Assembly: GCF_051014685.1 (NCBI RefSeq)
Contig: NC_135053.1
Coordinates: 2,728,001 to 2,792,000, forward strand
Reading direction: 5' to 3'
DNA from: Ptiloglossa arizonensis
Taxonomy: Eukaryota; Arthropoda; Insecta; Hymenoptera; Colletidae
Length of the DNA: 64,000 bases
This document shows, piece by piece, positions 24,847 to 37,920 of this stretch. Position 1 is the first letter of the stretch, and every line of letters starts with the position of its first letter. The notes under the pieces are model-generated. The model was not told where the DNA came from and made no database searches. It saw only the letters and a list, made by a program, of their open reading frames with translations. Both the position numbers and the translations under genes were made by a program.

Positions 24847-26601
24847 AAAAACTCAAAATTTTCGCAATTCTGACTCTCGAAACGAATAACTAGAACGGCC
24901 TATGGGAAAACTACTCATACGGTTGTAATCGGGCGAGTTTCTACTTTCAGATGCAACAGAAATTTTGCGGATTGGTCAACCCGTTCGCGAGATATGGCAG
25001 TTTTGAGGTAAGAAACGCTTGAAAAACTCAAAATTTTCGCAGTTCTGATGCTCGAAACTAATAACTAGAACGGCTTAGGGGAAAACTACTCATACCGTGG
25101 TAATCGGGCGATTTTCTACTTTCAGATGCAACAGAAATTTTGCGGATTGGTCAATCCGTTCGCGAGATATGGCAGTTTTGAGGTAAGAAACACTTGAGAA
25201 ACTCAAAATATTCGCAGTTCTGATGCTCGAAACTAATAACTAGAACGGCCTAGGGGAAAACTTCTCATACCGTTGTAATCGGGCGAGTTTCTACTTTCAG
25301 ACGCAACAGAAATTTTGCGGATTGGTCAATCCGTTCGCGAGATATGGCAGTTTTGAGGTAAGAAACGCTTGAGAAACTCAAAATTTTCGCTGTTTTGATG
25401 CTCGAAACGAATAACTAGAACGGCCTAGGGGAAAACTACTCATACCGTTGTAATCGGGCGAGTTTCTACTTTCAGATGCAACAGAAATTTTGCGGATTGG
25501 TCAATCTGTTCGCGAGATATGGCAGTTTTGAGGAAAGAAACGCTTGAAAAACTCAAAATTTTCGCAATTCTGATTCTCGAAACGAATAACTAGAACGGCC
25601 TAGGGGAAAACTACTCATACCGTTGTAATCGGGCGAGTTTCTACTTTCAGATGCAACAGAAATTTTGCGGATTGGTCAATCTGTTCGCGAGATATGGCAG
25701 TTTTGAGGAAAGAAACGGTTGAAAAACTCAAAATTTTCGCAATTCTGATTCTCGAAACGAATAACTAGAACGGCCTAGGGGAAAACTACTCATACCGTTG
25801 TAATCGGGCGAGTTTCTACTTTCAGATGCAACAGAAATTTTGGGGATTGGTCAATCCGTTCGCGAGATATGGCAGTTTGGAGGTAAGAAACGCTTGAGAA
25901 ACTCATAATTTTCGCAGTTCTGATGCTCGAAACGAATAATTAGAACGGCCGAGGGGAAATGCACGCATACCGTTGTAGTCGGGCGAGATTCTATAATACT
26001 TTCAAATGCAACAGAAATTTTGGGGATTGGTCAATCCGTTCGGGAGATATGGCAGTTTGGAGGTAAAAAACGCTTGAGAAACTCAAAACTTTCGCAGTTC
26101 TGATGCTCGAAACGAATAACTAGAACGGCCTGGGGGAAAAGTACTCATACCGTTGTAATCGGGCGAGTTTCTACTTTCAGGTGCAGCAGAAATTTTGCGG
26201 ATTCGTCAATCCGTTCGCGAGATATGGCAGTTTGGAGGTAAGAAACGCTTGAGAAACTCAAATTTTTCGCAGTTCTGATGCTCGAAACGAATAACTAGAA
26301 CGGCCTAGTGGAAAAGTACACCCACCGTTGTAATCGGGCGAGCTTCTACTTTCAGGTGCAGCAGAAATTTTGCGGATTCGTCAATCCGTTCGCGAGATAT
26401 GGCAGTTTGGAGGTAAGAAACGCTTGAGAAACTCAAAATTTTCGCAGTTCTGATGCTCGAAACGAATAACTAGAACGGCCTAGGGGAAGAGTACTCATAC
26501 CGTTGTAATCGGGCGAGTTTCTACTTTCAGGTGCAGCAGAAATTTTGCGGATTGGTCAATCCGTTCGCGAGATATGGCAGTTTGGAGGTAAGAAACGCTA
26601 G
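24847..26601. repeat. Region D, copy 1 of a 10-monomer (1,755-bp) HOR
   Basis: Ten monomers (nine of 175 bp, one of 180 bp) beginning U-V-W-X-Q-Q of region C type and then, from about 25,840, monomers of the right-hand subfamily (TTTTGGGGATTGG, GGTGCAGCAG, GAAAAGTAC). It includes the first 180-bp monomer, with the five-base insertion at 25,991-26,000. The whole run recurs 1,755 bases later, so the subfamily junction was duplicated together with its flanks. Confidence 0.88.
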
Positions 26602-28272
26602 AAAAACTCAAAATTTTCGCAATTCTGACTCTCGAAACGAATAACTAGAACGGCCTAGGGGAAAACTACTCATACGGTTGTAATCGGGCGAGTTTCTACT
26701 TTCAGATGCAACAGAAATTTTGCGGATTGGTCAACCCGTTCGCGAGATATGGCAGTTTTGAGGTAAGAAACGCTTGAAAAACTCAAAATTTTCGCAGTTC
26801 TGATGCTCGAAACTAATAACTAGAACGGCTTAGGGGAAAACTACTCATACCGTGGTAATCGGGCGATTTTCTACTTTCAGATGCAACAGAAATTTTGCGG
26901 ATTGGTCAATCCGTTCGCGAGATATGGCAGTTTTGAGGTAAGAAACACTTGAGAAACTCAAAATATTCGCAGTTCTGATGCTCGAAACTAATAACTAGAA
27001 CGGCCTAGGGGAAAACTTCTCATACCGTTGTAATCGGGCGAGTTTCTACTTTCAGACGCAACAGAAATTTTGCGGATTGGTCAATCCGTTCGCGAGATAT
27101 GGCAGTTTTGAGGTAAGAAACGCTTGAGAAACTCAAAATTTTCGCTGTTTTGATGCTCGAAACGAATAACTAGAACGGCCTAGGGGAAAACTACTCATAC
27201 CGTTGTAATCGGGCGAGTTTCTACTTTCAGATGCAACAGAAATTTTGCGGATTGGTCAATCTGTTCGCGAGATATGGCAGTTTTGAGGAAAGAAACGCTT
27301 GAAAAACTCAAAATTTTCGCAATTCTGATTCTCGAAACGAATAACTAGAACGGCCTAGGGGAAAACTACTCATACCGTTGTAATCGGGCGAGTTTCTACT
27401 TTCAGATGCAACAGAAATTTTGCGGATTGGTCAATCTGTTCGCGAGATATGGCAGTTTTGAGGAAAGAAACGGTTGAAAAACTCAAAATTTTCGCAATTC
27501 TGATTCTCGAAACGAATAACTAGAACGGCCTAGGGGAAAACTACTCATACCGTTGTAATCGGGCGAGTTTCTACTTTCAGATGCAACAGAAATTTTGGGG
27601 ATTGGTCAATCCGTTCGCGAGATATGGCAGTTTGGAGGTAAGAAACGCTTGAGAAACTCATAATTTTCGCAGTTCTGATGCTCGAAACGAATAATTAGAA
27701 CGGCCGAGGGGAAATGCACGCATACCGTTGTAGTCGGGCGAGATTCTATAATACTTTCAAATGCAACAGAAATTTTGGGGATTGGTCAATCCGTTCGGGA
27801 GATATGGCAGTTTGGAGGTAAAAAACGCTTGAGAAACTCAAAACTTTCGCAGTTCTGATGCTCGAAACGAATAACTAGAACGGCCTGGGGGAAAAGTACT
27901 CATACCGTTGTAATCGGGCGAGTTTCTACTTTCAGGTGCAGCAGAAATTTTGCGGATTCGTCAATCCGTTCGCGAGATATGGCAGTTTGGAGGTAAGAAA
28001 CGCTTGAGAAACTCAAATTTTTCGCAGTTCTGATGCTCGAAACGAATAACTAGAACGGCCTAGTGGAAAAGTACACCCACCGTTGTAATCGGGCGAGCTT
28101 CTACTTTCAGGTGCAGCAGAAATTTTGCGGATTCGTCAATCCGTTCGCGAGATATGGCAGTTTGGAGGTAAGAAACGCTTGAGAAACTCAAAATTTTCGC
28201 AGTTCTGATGCTCGAAACGAATAACTAGAACGGCCTAGGGGAAGAGTACTCATACCGTTGTAATCGGGCGAG
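26602..28272. repeat. Region D, copy 2 of the 1,755-bp HOR (nearly complete)
   Basis: Matches 24,847-26,517 over 1,671 bases. I noticed one difference (TATGGGAAAA near 24,901 against TAGGGGAAAA here). Agreement stops at 28,273, where GGGCGAGCTT replaces GGGCGAGTTT and the 2,640-bp repeat begins. Rare shared variants such as GTCAACCCGTTC (24,975 and 26,730) and AACTTCTCATACC (25,259 and 27,014) confirm the register. Confidence 0.87.
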
Positions 28273-30893
28273 CTTCTACTTTCAGATGCAACAGAAATTT
28301 TGGGGATTGGTCAATCCGTTCGCGAGATATGGCAGTTTGGAGGTAAGAAACGCTTGAGAAACTCATAATTTTCGCAGTTCTGATGCTTGAAACGAATAAT
28401 TAGAACGGCCGAGGGGAAATGCACGCATACCGTTGTAGTCGGGCGAGATTCTATAATACTTTCAAATGCAACAGAAATTTTGGGGATTGGTCAATCCGTT
28501 CGGGAGATATGGCAGTTTGGAGGTAAAAAACCCTTGAGAAACTCAAAACTTTCGCAGTTCTGATGCTCGAAACGAATAACTAGAACGGCCTGGGGGAAAA
28601 GTACTCATACCGTTGTAATCGGGCGAGTTTCTACTTTCAGGTGCAGCAGAAATTTTGCGGATTCGTCAATCCGTTCGCGAGATATGGCAGTTTGGAGGTA
28701 AGAAACGCTTGAGAAACTCAAATTTTTCGCAGTTCTGATGCTCGAAACGAATAACTAGAACGGCCTAGTGGAAAAGTACACCCACCGTTGTAATCGGGCG
28801 AGCTTCTACTTTCAGGTGCAGCAGAAATTTTGCGGATTCGTCAATCCGTTCGCGAGATATGGCAGTTTGGAGGTAAGAAACGCTTGAGAAACTCAAAATT
28901 TTCGCAGTTCTGATGCTCGAAACGAATAACTAGAACGGCCTAGGGGAAGAGTACTCATACCGTTGTAATCGGGCGAGTTTCTACTTTCAGGTGCAGCAGA
29001 AATTTTGCGGATTCGTCAATCCGTTCGCGAGATATGGCAGTTTGGAGGTAAGAAACGCTTGAGAAACTCAAATTTTTCGCAGTTCTGATGCTCGAAACGA
29101 ATAACTAGGACGGCCTAGTGGAAAAGTACACGTACCGTTGTTATCGGGCGAGTTTCTACTTTCAGATGCAACAGAAATTTTGGGGATTGGTCAATCCGTT
29201 CGCGAGATATGGCAGTTTGGTGGTAAAAAACGCTTGAAAAACTCATAATTTTCGCAGTTCTGATGCTCGAAGCGAATAACTAGAACGGCCTAGGGGAAAA
29301 GTACACGTACCGTTGTTATCGGGCGAGTTTCTACTTTCAGATGCAACAGAAATTTTGGGGATTGGTCAATCCGTTCGCGAGATATGGCAGTTTGGAGGTA
29401 AAAAACGCTTGAGAAACTCATAATTTTCGCAGTTCTGATGTTCGAAACGAATAACTAGAACGGCCTAGGGGAATAGTACTCATACCGTTGTAATCGGGCG
29501 AGTTTCTACTTTCAGGTGCAACAGAAATTTTGCGGATTGGTCAATCCGTTCGCGAGATATGACAGTTTGGAGGTAAGAAACGCTTGAGAAACTTAAAATA
29601 TTCGCAGTTCTGATGCTCGAAACGAATAATTAGAACGGCCGAGGGGAAATGCACGCATACCGTTGTAATCGGGCGAGATTCTACTTTCAAATGCAACAGA
29701 AATTTTGCGGATTGGTCAATCCGTTCGCGAGATATGGCAGTTTGGAGGTAAGAAACGCTTGAGAAACTCAAAATTTTCGCAGATCTGATGCTCGAAACGA
29801 ATAACTAGAACGGCCTAGGGGAATAGTACGCATACCGTTGTAATCGGGCGAGTTTCTGCTTTCAGATGCAACAGAAATTTTGCGGATTGGTCAATCCGTT
29901 CGCGAGATATGACAGTTTGGAGGTAAGAAACGCTTGAGAAACTTAAAATATTCGCAGTTCTGATGCTCCAAACGAATAATTAGAACGGCCGAGGGGAAAT
30001 GCACGCATACCGTTGTAGTCGGGCGAGATTCTATAATACTTTCAAATGCAACAGAAATTTTGGTGATTGGTCAATCCGTTCGGGAGATATGGCAGTTTGG
30101 ACGTAAAAAACGCTTGAGAAACTCAAAATTTTCGCAGTTCTGATGCTCGAAACGAATAACTAGAACGGCCTGGGGGAAAAGTACGAATACCGTTGTAATC
30201 GGGCGAGTTTCTACTTTCAGGTGCAACAGAAATTTTGCGGATTCGTCAATCCGTTCGCGAGATATGGCAGTTTGGAGGTAAGAAGCGCTTGAGAAACTCA
30301 AAATTTTCGCAGTTCTGATGCTCGAAACGAATAACTAGAACGGCCTAGTGGAAAAGTACACGTACCGTTGTTATCGGGCGAGTTTCTACTTTCAGATGCA
30401 ACAGAAATTTTGGGGATTGGTCAATCCGTTCGCGAGATATGGCAGTTTGGAGGTAAAAAACGCTTGAGAAACTCATAATTTTCGCAGTTCTGATGCTCGA
30501 AGCGAATAACTAGAACGGCCTAGGGGAAGAGTACTCATACCGTTGTAATCGGGCGAGTTTCTACTTTCAGGTGCAGCAGAAATTTTGCGGATTCGTCAAT
30601 CCGTTCGCGAGATATGGCAGTTTGGAGGTAAGAAACGCTTGAGAAACTCAAATTTTTCGCAGTTCTGATGCTCGAAACGAATAATTAGAACGGCAGAGGG
30701 GAAATGCACGCATACCGTTGTAGTCGGGCGAGATTCTATAATACTTTCAAATGCAACAGAAATTTTGGGGATTGGTCAATCCGTTCGGGAGATATGGCAG
30801 TTTGGAGGTAAAAAACGCTTGAGAAACTCAAAACTTTCGCAGTTCTGATGCTCGAAACGAATAACTAGAACGGCCTAGTGGAAAAGTACACGC
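28254..30893. repeat. Region E, copy 1 of a 15-monomer (2,640-bp) HOR
   Basis: Twelve 175-bp and three 180-bp monomers (five-base insertions at 28,451, 30,031 and 30,736). The 2,640-bp period was compared row by row with the next copy, and I found no mismatch. Rare private variants, such as CTGATGCTTGAAACG, AAAAAACCCTTGAG, TTTGGTGATTGG and CGGCAGAGGGG, recur exactly 2,640 bases later. Confidence 0.93.
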
Positions 30894-33533
30894 ACCGTTG
30901 TAATCGGGCGAGCTTCTACTTTCAGATGCAACAGAAATTTTGGGGATTGGTCAATCCGTTCGCGAGATATGGCAGTTTGGAGGTAAGAAACGCTTGAGAA
31001 ACTCATAATTTTCGCAGTTCTGATGCTTGAAACGAATAATTAGAACGGCCGAGGGGAAATGCACGCATACCGTTGTAGTCGGGCGAGATTCTATAATACT
31101 TTCAAATGCAACAGAAATTTTGGGGATTGGTCAATCCGTTCGGGAGATATGGCAGTTTGGAGGTAAAAAACCCTTGAGAAACTCAAAACTTTCGCAGTTC
31201 TGATGCTCGAAACGAATAACTAGAACGGCCTGGGGGAAAAGTACTCATACCGTTGTAATCGGGCGAGTTTCTACTTTCAGGTGCAGCAGAAATTTTGCGG
31301 ATTCGTCAATCCGTTCGCGAGATATGGCAGTTTGGAGGTAAGAAACGCTTGAGAAACTCAAATTTTTCGCAGTTCTGATGCTCGAAACGAATAACTAGAA
31401 CGGCCTAGTGGAAAAGTACACCCACCGTTGTAATCGGGCGAGCTTCTACTTTCAGGTGCAGCAGAAATTTTGCGGATTCGTCAATCCGTTCGCGAGATAT
31501 GGCAGTTTGGAGGTAAGAAACGCTTGAGAAACTCAAAATTTTCGCAGTTCTGATGCTCGAAACGAATAACTAGAACGGCCTAGGGGAAGAGTACTCATAC
31601 CGTTGTAATCGGGCGAGTTTCTACTTTCAGGTGCAGCAGAAATTTTGCGGATTCGTCAATCCGTTCGCGAGATATGGCAGTTTGGAGGTAAGAAACGCTT
31701 GAGAAACTCAAATTTTTCGCAGTTCTGATGCTCGAAACGAATAACTAGGACGGCCTAGTGGAAAAGTACACGTACCGTTGTTATCGGGCGAGTTTCTACT
31801 TTCAGATGCAACAGAAATTTTGGGGATTGGTCAATCCGTTCGCGAGATATGGCAGTTTGGTGGTAAAAAACGCTTGAAAAACTCATAATTTTCGCAGTTC
31901 TGATGCTCGAAGCGAATAACTAGAACGGCCTAGGGGAAAAGTACACGTACCGTTGTTATCGGGCGAGTTTCTACTTTCAGATGCAACAGAAATTTTGGGG
32001 ATTGGTCAATCCGTTCGCGAGATATGGCAGTTTGGAGGTAAAAAACGCTTGAGAAACTCATAATTTTCGCAGTTCTGATGTTCGAAACGAATAACTAGAA
32101 CGGCCTAGGGGAATAGTACTCATACCGTTGTAATCGGGCGAGTTTCTACTTTCAGGTGCAACAGAAATTTTGCGGATTGGTCAATCCGTTCGCGAGATAT
32201 GACAGTTTGGAGGTAAGAAACGCTTGAGAAACTTAAAATATTCGCAGTTCTGATGCTCGAAACGAATAATTAGAACGGCCGAGGGGAAATGCACGCATAC
32301 CGTTGTAATCGGGCGAGATTCTACTTTCAAATGCAACAGAAATTTTGCGGATTGGTCAATCCGTTCGCGAGATATGGCAGTTTGGAGGTAAGAAACGCTT
32401 GAGAAACTCAAAATTTTCGCAGATCTGATGCTCGAAACGAATAACTAGAACGGCCTAGGGGAATAGTACGCATACCGTTGTAATCGGGCGAGTTTCTGCT
32501 TTCAGATGCAACAGAAATTTTGCGGATTGGTCAATCCGTTCGCGAGATATGACAGTTTGGAGGTAAGAAACGCTTGAGAAACTTAAAATATTCGCAGTTC
32601 TGATGCTCCAAACGAATAATTAGAACGGCCGAGGGGAAATGCACGCATACCGTTGTAGTCGGGCGAGATTCTATAATACTTTCAAATGCAACAGAAATTT
32701 TGGTGATTGGTCAATCCGTTCGGGAGATATGGCAGTTTGGACGTAAAAAACGCTTGAGAAACTCAAAATTTTCGCAGTTCTGATGCTCGAAACGAATAAC
32801 TAGAACGGCCTGGGGGAAAAGTACGAATACCGTTGTAATCGGGCGAGTTTCTACTTTCAGGTGCAACAGAAATTTTGCGGATTCGTCAATCCGTTCGCGA
32901 GATATGGCAGTTTGGAGGTAAGAAGCGCTTGAGAAACTCAAAATTTTCGCAGTTCTGATGCTCGAAACGAATAACTAGAACGGCCTAGTGGAAAAGTACA
33001 CGTACCGTTGTTATCGGGCGAGTTTCTACTTTCAGATGCAACAGAAATTTTGGGGATTGGTCAATCCGTTCGCGAGATATGGCAGTTTGGAGGTAAAAAA
33101 CGCTTGAGAAACTCATAATTTTCGCAGTTCTGATGCTCGAAGCGAATAACTAGAACGGCCTAGGGGAAGAGTACTCATACCGTTGTAATCGGGCGAGTTT
33201 CTACTTTCAGGTGCAGCAGAAATTTTGCGGATTCGTCAATCCGTTCGCGAGATATGGCAGTTTGGAGGTAAGAAACGCTTGAGAAACTCAAATTTTTCGC
33301 AGTTCTGATGCTCGAAACGAATAATTAGAACGGCAGAGGGGAAATGCACGCATACCGTTGTAGTCGGGCGAGATTCTATAATACTTTCAAATGCAACAGA
33401 AATTTTGGGGATTGGTCAATCCGTTCGGGAGATATGGCAGTTTGGAGGTAAAAAACGCTTGAGAAACTCAAAACTTTCGCAGTTCTGATGCTCGAAACGA
33501 ATAACTAGAACGGCCTAGTGGAAAAGTACACGC
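30894..33533. repeat. Region E, copy 2 of the 2,640-bp HOR
   Basis: Reads identical to copy 1 across the full unit, with five-base insertions at 31,091, 32,671 and 33,376. Both flanking junctions are seamless continuations of the monomer phase. Confidence 0.93.
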
Positions 33534-35213
33534 ACCGTTGTAATCGGGCGAGCTTCTACTTTCAGATGCAACAGAAATTTTGGGGATTGGTCAATCCGTT
33601 CGCGAGATATGGCAGTTTGGAGGTAAGAAACGCTTGAGAAACTCATAATTTTCGCAGTTCTGATGCTTGAAACGAATAATTAGAACGGCCGAGGGGAAAT
33701 GCACGCATACCGTTGTAGTCGGGCGAGATTCTATAATACTTTCAAATGCAACAGAAATTTTGGGGATTGGTCAATCCGTTCGGGAGATATGGCAGTTTGG
33801 AGGTAAAAAACCCTTGAGAAACTCAAAACTTTCGCAGTTCTGATGCTCGAAACGAATAACTAGAACGGCCTGGGGGAAAAGTACTCATACCGTTGTAATC
33901 GGGCGAGTTTCTACTTTCAGGTGCAGCAGAAATTTTGCGGATTCGTCAATCCGTTCGCGAGATATGGCAGTTTGGAGGTAAGAAACGCTTGAGAAACTCA
34001 AATTTTTCGCAGTTCTGATGCTCGAAACGAATAACTAGAACGGCCTAGTGGAAAAGTACACCCACCGTTGTAATCGGGCGAGCTTCTACTTTCAGGTGCA
34101 GCAGAAATTTTGCGGATTCGTCAATCCGTTCGCGAGATATGGCAGTTTGGAGGTAAGAAACGCTTGAGAAACTCAAAATTTTCGCAGTTCTGATGCTCGA
34201 AACGAATAACTAGAACGGCCTAGGGGAAGAGTACTCATACCGTTGTAATCGGGCGAGTTTCTACTTTCAGGTGCAGCAGAAATTTTGCGGATTCGTCAAT
34301 CCGTTCGCGAGATATGGCAGTTTGGAGGTAAGAAACGCTTGAGAAACTCAAATTTTTCGCAGTTCTGATGCTCGAAACGAATAACTAGGACGGCCTAGTG
34401 GAAAAGTACACGTACCGTTGTTATCGGGCGAGTTTCTACTTTCAGATGCAACAGAAATTTTGGGGATTGGTCAATCCGTTCGCGAGATATGGCAGTTTGG
34501 TGGTAAAAAACGCTTGAAAAACTCATAATTTTCGCAGTTCTGATGCTCGAAGCGAATAACTAGAACGGCCTAGGGGAAAAGTACACGTACCGTTGTTATC
34601 GGGCGAGTTTCTACTTTCAGATGCAACAGAAATTTTGGGGATTGGTCAATCCGTTCGCGAGATATGGCAGTTTGGAGGTAAAAAACGCTTGAGAAACTCA
34701 TAATTTTCGCAGTTCTGATGTTCGAAACGAATAACTAGAACGGCCTAGGGGAATAGTACTCATACCGTTGTAATCGGGCGAGTTTCTACTTTCAGGTGCA
34801 ACAGAAATTTTGCGGATTGGTCAATCCGTTCGCGAGATATGACAGTTTGGAGGTAAGAAACGCTTGAGAAACTTAAAATATTCGCAGTTCTGATGCTCGA
34901 AACGAATAATTAGAACGGCCGAGGGGAAATGCACGCATACCGTTGTAATCGGGCGAGATTCTACTTTCAAATGCAACAGAAATTTTGCGGATTGGTCAAT
35001 CCGTTCGCGAGATATGGCAGTTTGGAGGTAAGAAACGCTTGAGAAACTCAAAATTTTCGCAGATCTGATGCTCGAAACGAATAACTAGAACGGCCTAGGG
35101 GAATAGTACGCATACCGTTGTAATCGGGCGAGTTTCTGCTTTCAGATGCAACAGAAATTTTGCGGATTGGTCAATCCGTTCGCGAGATATGACAGTTTGG
35201 AGGTAAGAAACGC
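33534..35213. repeat. Region E, partial copy 3 of the 2,640-bp HOR
   Basis: 1,680 bases that read identical to the same part of copies 1 and 2, with a five-base insertion at 33,731. Identity ends at 35,214 (CGCCTGAG against CGCTTGAG). Looser similarity continues to about 35,306, where the expected GTTGTAGTC and five-base insertion are replaced by GTTGTAATC and a 175-bp monomer. Confidence 0.92.
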
Positions 35214-37240
35214 CTGAGAAACTTAAAATATTCGCAGTTCTGATGCTCCAAACGAATAATTATAACGGCCGAGGGGAAATGCACGCATACCGTTGTAATC
35301 GGGCGAGATTCTACTTTCAAATGCAACAGAAATTTTGCGGATTGGTCAATCCGTTCGCGAGATATGGCAGTTTGGAGGTAAGAAACGCTTGAGAAATTCA
35401 AAATTTTCGCAGTTCTGATGCTCGAAACGAATAACTAGAACGGCCTAGTGGAAAAGTACACGCATAGTTGTAATCGGGCGAGCTTCTACTTTCAGATGCA
35501 ACAGAAATTTTGGGGATTGGTCAATCCGTTCGCGAGAGATGGCAGTTTGGAGGTAAGAAACGCTTGAGAAACTCATAATTTTCGCAGTTCTGATGCTCGA
35601 AACGAATAATTAGAACGGCCGAGGGGAAATGCACGCATACCGTTGTAGTCGGGCGAGATTCTATAATACTTTCAAATGCAACAGAAATTTTGGGGATTGG
35701 TCAATCCGTTCGGGAGATATGGCAGTTTGGAGGTAAAAAACGCTTGAGAAACTCAAAACTTTCGCAGTTCTGATGCTCGAAACGAATAACTAGAACGGCC
35801 TAGTGGAAAAGTACACGCACCGTTGTAATCGGGCGAGCTTCTACTTTCAGATGCAACAGAAATTTTGGGGATTGGTCAATCCGTTCGCGAGATATGGCAG
35901 TTTGGAGGTAAGAAACGCTTGAGAAACTCATAATTTTCGCAGTTCTGATGCTCGAAACGAATAATTAGAACGGCCGAGGGGAAATGCACGCATACCGTTG
36001 TAGTCGGGCGAGATTCTATAAAACTTTCAAATGCAACAGAAATTTTGGGGATTGGTCAATCCGTTCGGGAGATATGGCAGTTTGGAGGTAAAAAACGCTT
36101 GAGAAACTCAAAACTTTCGCAGTTCTGATGCTCGAAACGAATAACTAGAACGGCCTGGGGGAAAAGTACTCATACCGTTGTAATCGGGCGAGTTTCTACT
36201 TTCAGGTGCAGCAGAAATTTTGCAGATTCGTCAATCCGTTCGCGAGATATGGCAGTTTGGAGGTAAGAAACGCTTGAGAAACTCAAATTTTTCGCAGTTC
36301 TGATGCTCGAAACGAATAACTAGAACGGCCTAGTGGAAAAGTACACCCACCGTTGTAATCGGGCGAGTTTCTACTTTCAGATGCAACAGAAATTTTGGGG
36401 ATTGGTCAATCCGTTCGCGAGATATGGCAGTTTGGTGGTAAAAAACGCTTGAAAAACTCATAATTTTCGCAGTTCTGATGCTCGAAGCGAATAACTAGAA
36501 CGGCCTAGGGGAAAAGTACACGTACCGTTGTTATCGGGCGAGTTTCTACTTTCAGATGCAACAGAAATTTTGGGGATTGGTCAATCCGTTCGCGAGATAT
36601 GGCAGTTTGGAGGTAAAAAACGCTTGAGAAACTCATAATTTTCGCAGTTCTGATGTTCGAAACGAATAACTAGAACGGCCTAGGGGAATAGTACTCATAC
36701 CGTTGTAATCGGGCGAGTTTCTACTTTCAGGTGCAACAGAAATTTTGCGGATTCGTCAATCCGTTCGCGAGATATGGCAGTTTGGAGGTAAGAAATGCTT
36801 GAGAAACTCAAAATTTTCGCAGTTCTGATGCTCGAAACGAATAATTAGAACGGCAGAGGGAAATGCACGCATACCGTTGTAATCGGGCGAGATTCTACTT
36901 TCAAATGCAACAGAAATTTTGCGGATTGGTCAATCCGTTCGCGAGATATGGCAGTTTGGAGGTAAGAAACGCTTGAGAAACTCAAAATTTTCGCAGTTCT
37001 GATGCTCGAAACGAATAACTAGAACGGCCTAGGGGAAGAGTACTCATACCGTTGTAATCGGGCGAGTTTCTACTTTCAGGTGCAGCAGAAATTTTGCGGA
37101 TTCGTCAATCCGTTCGCGAGATATGGCAGTTTGGAGGTAAGAAACGCTTGAGAAACTCAAATTTTTCGCAGTTCTGATGCTCGAAACGAATAACTAGAAC
37201 GGCCTAGTGGAAAAGTACACCCACCGTTGTAATCGGGCGA

Positions 37241-37920
37241 GCTTCTACTTTCAGGTGCAACAGAAATTTTGGGGATTGGTCAATCCGTTCGCGAGATATG
37301 GCAGTTTGGAGGTAAGAAACGCTTGAGAAACTCAAAATTTTCGCAGTTCTGATGCTCGAAACGAATAACTAGAACGGCCTAGGGGAAGAGTACTCATACC
37401 GTTGTAATCGGGCGAGTTTCTACTTTCAGGTGCAGCAGAAATTTTGCGGATTCGTCAATCCGTTCGCGAGATATGGCAGTTTGGAGGTAAGAAACGCTTG
37501 AGAAACTTAAAATATTCGCAGTTCTGATGCTCCAAACGAATAATTAGAACGGCCGAGGGGAAATGCACGCATACCGTTGTAATCGGGCGAGATTCTACTT
37601 TCAAATGCAACAGAAATTTTGCGGATTGGTCAATCCGTTCGCGAGATATGGCAGTTTGGAGGTAAGAAACGCTTGAGAAACTCAAAATTTTCGCAGTTCT
37701 GATGCTCGAAACGAATAACTAGAACGGCCTAGGGGAAGAGTACTCATACCGTTGTAATCGGGCGAGTTTCTACTTTCAGGTGCAACAGAAATTTTGCGGA
37801 TTCGTCAATCCGTTCGCGAGATATGGCAGTTTGGAGGTAAGAAGCGCTTGAGAAACTCAAAATTTTCGCAGTTCTGATGCTCGAAACGAATAACTAGAAC
37901 GGCCTAGTGGAAAAGTACAC
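37241..37920. repeat. ~680-bp segment duplicated at 38,296-38,976
   Basis: A four-monomer run, including ACTTAAAATATTCGCAG and CTGATGCTCCAAACG, is repeated 1,055 bases downstream (1,056 after a one-base insertion near 38,390 in the second copy). The second copy also shows AGATATAGCAG near 38,525 and CAGGTGGAGCAG near 38,483 as private changes. Confidence 0.75.

Noticed and set aside
25991..26000. TATAAT resembling a bacterial -10 promoter
   Set aside because: It is the five-base insertion variant of a satellite monomer, without a -35 partner or a downstream gene, in eukaryotic-type repeat DNA.
29541..29771. Recurrent 76-79-codon minus-strand open frames (such as this one; more at 4,378-56,604)
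   Set aside because: In those I checked they start at TTG or GTG, not ATG. They span a little over one monomer and recur because the monomer does. 175 is not a multiple of 3, so the frame shifts each unit. No domain or codon signature is visible.
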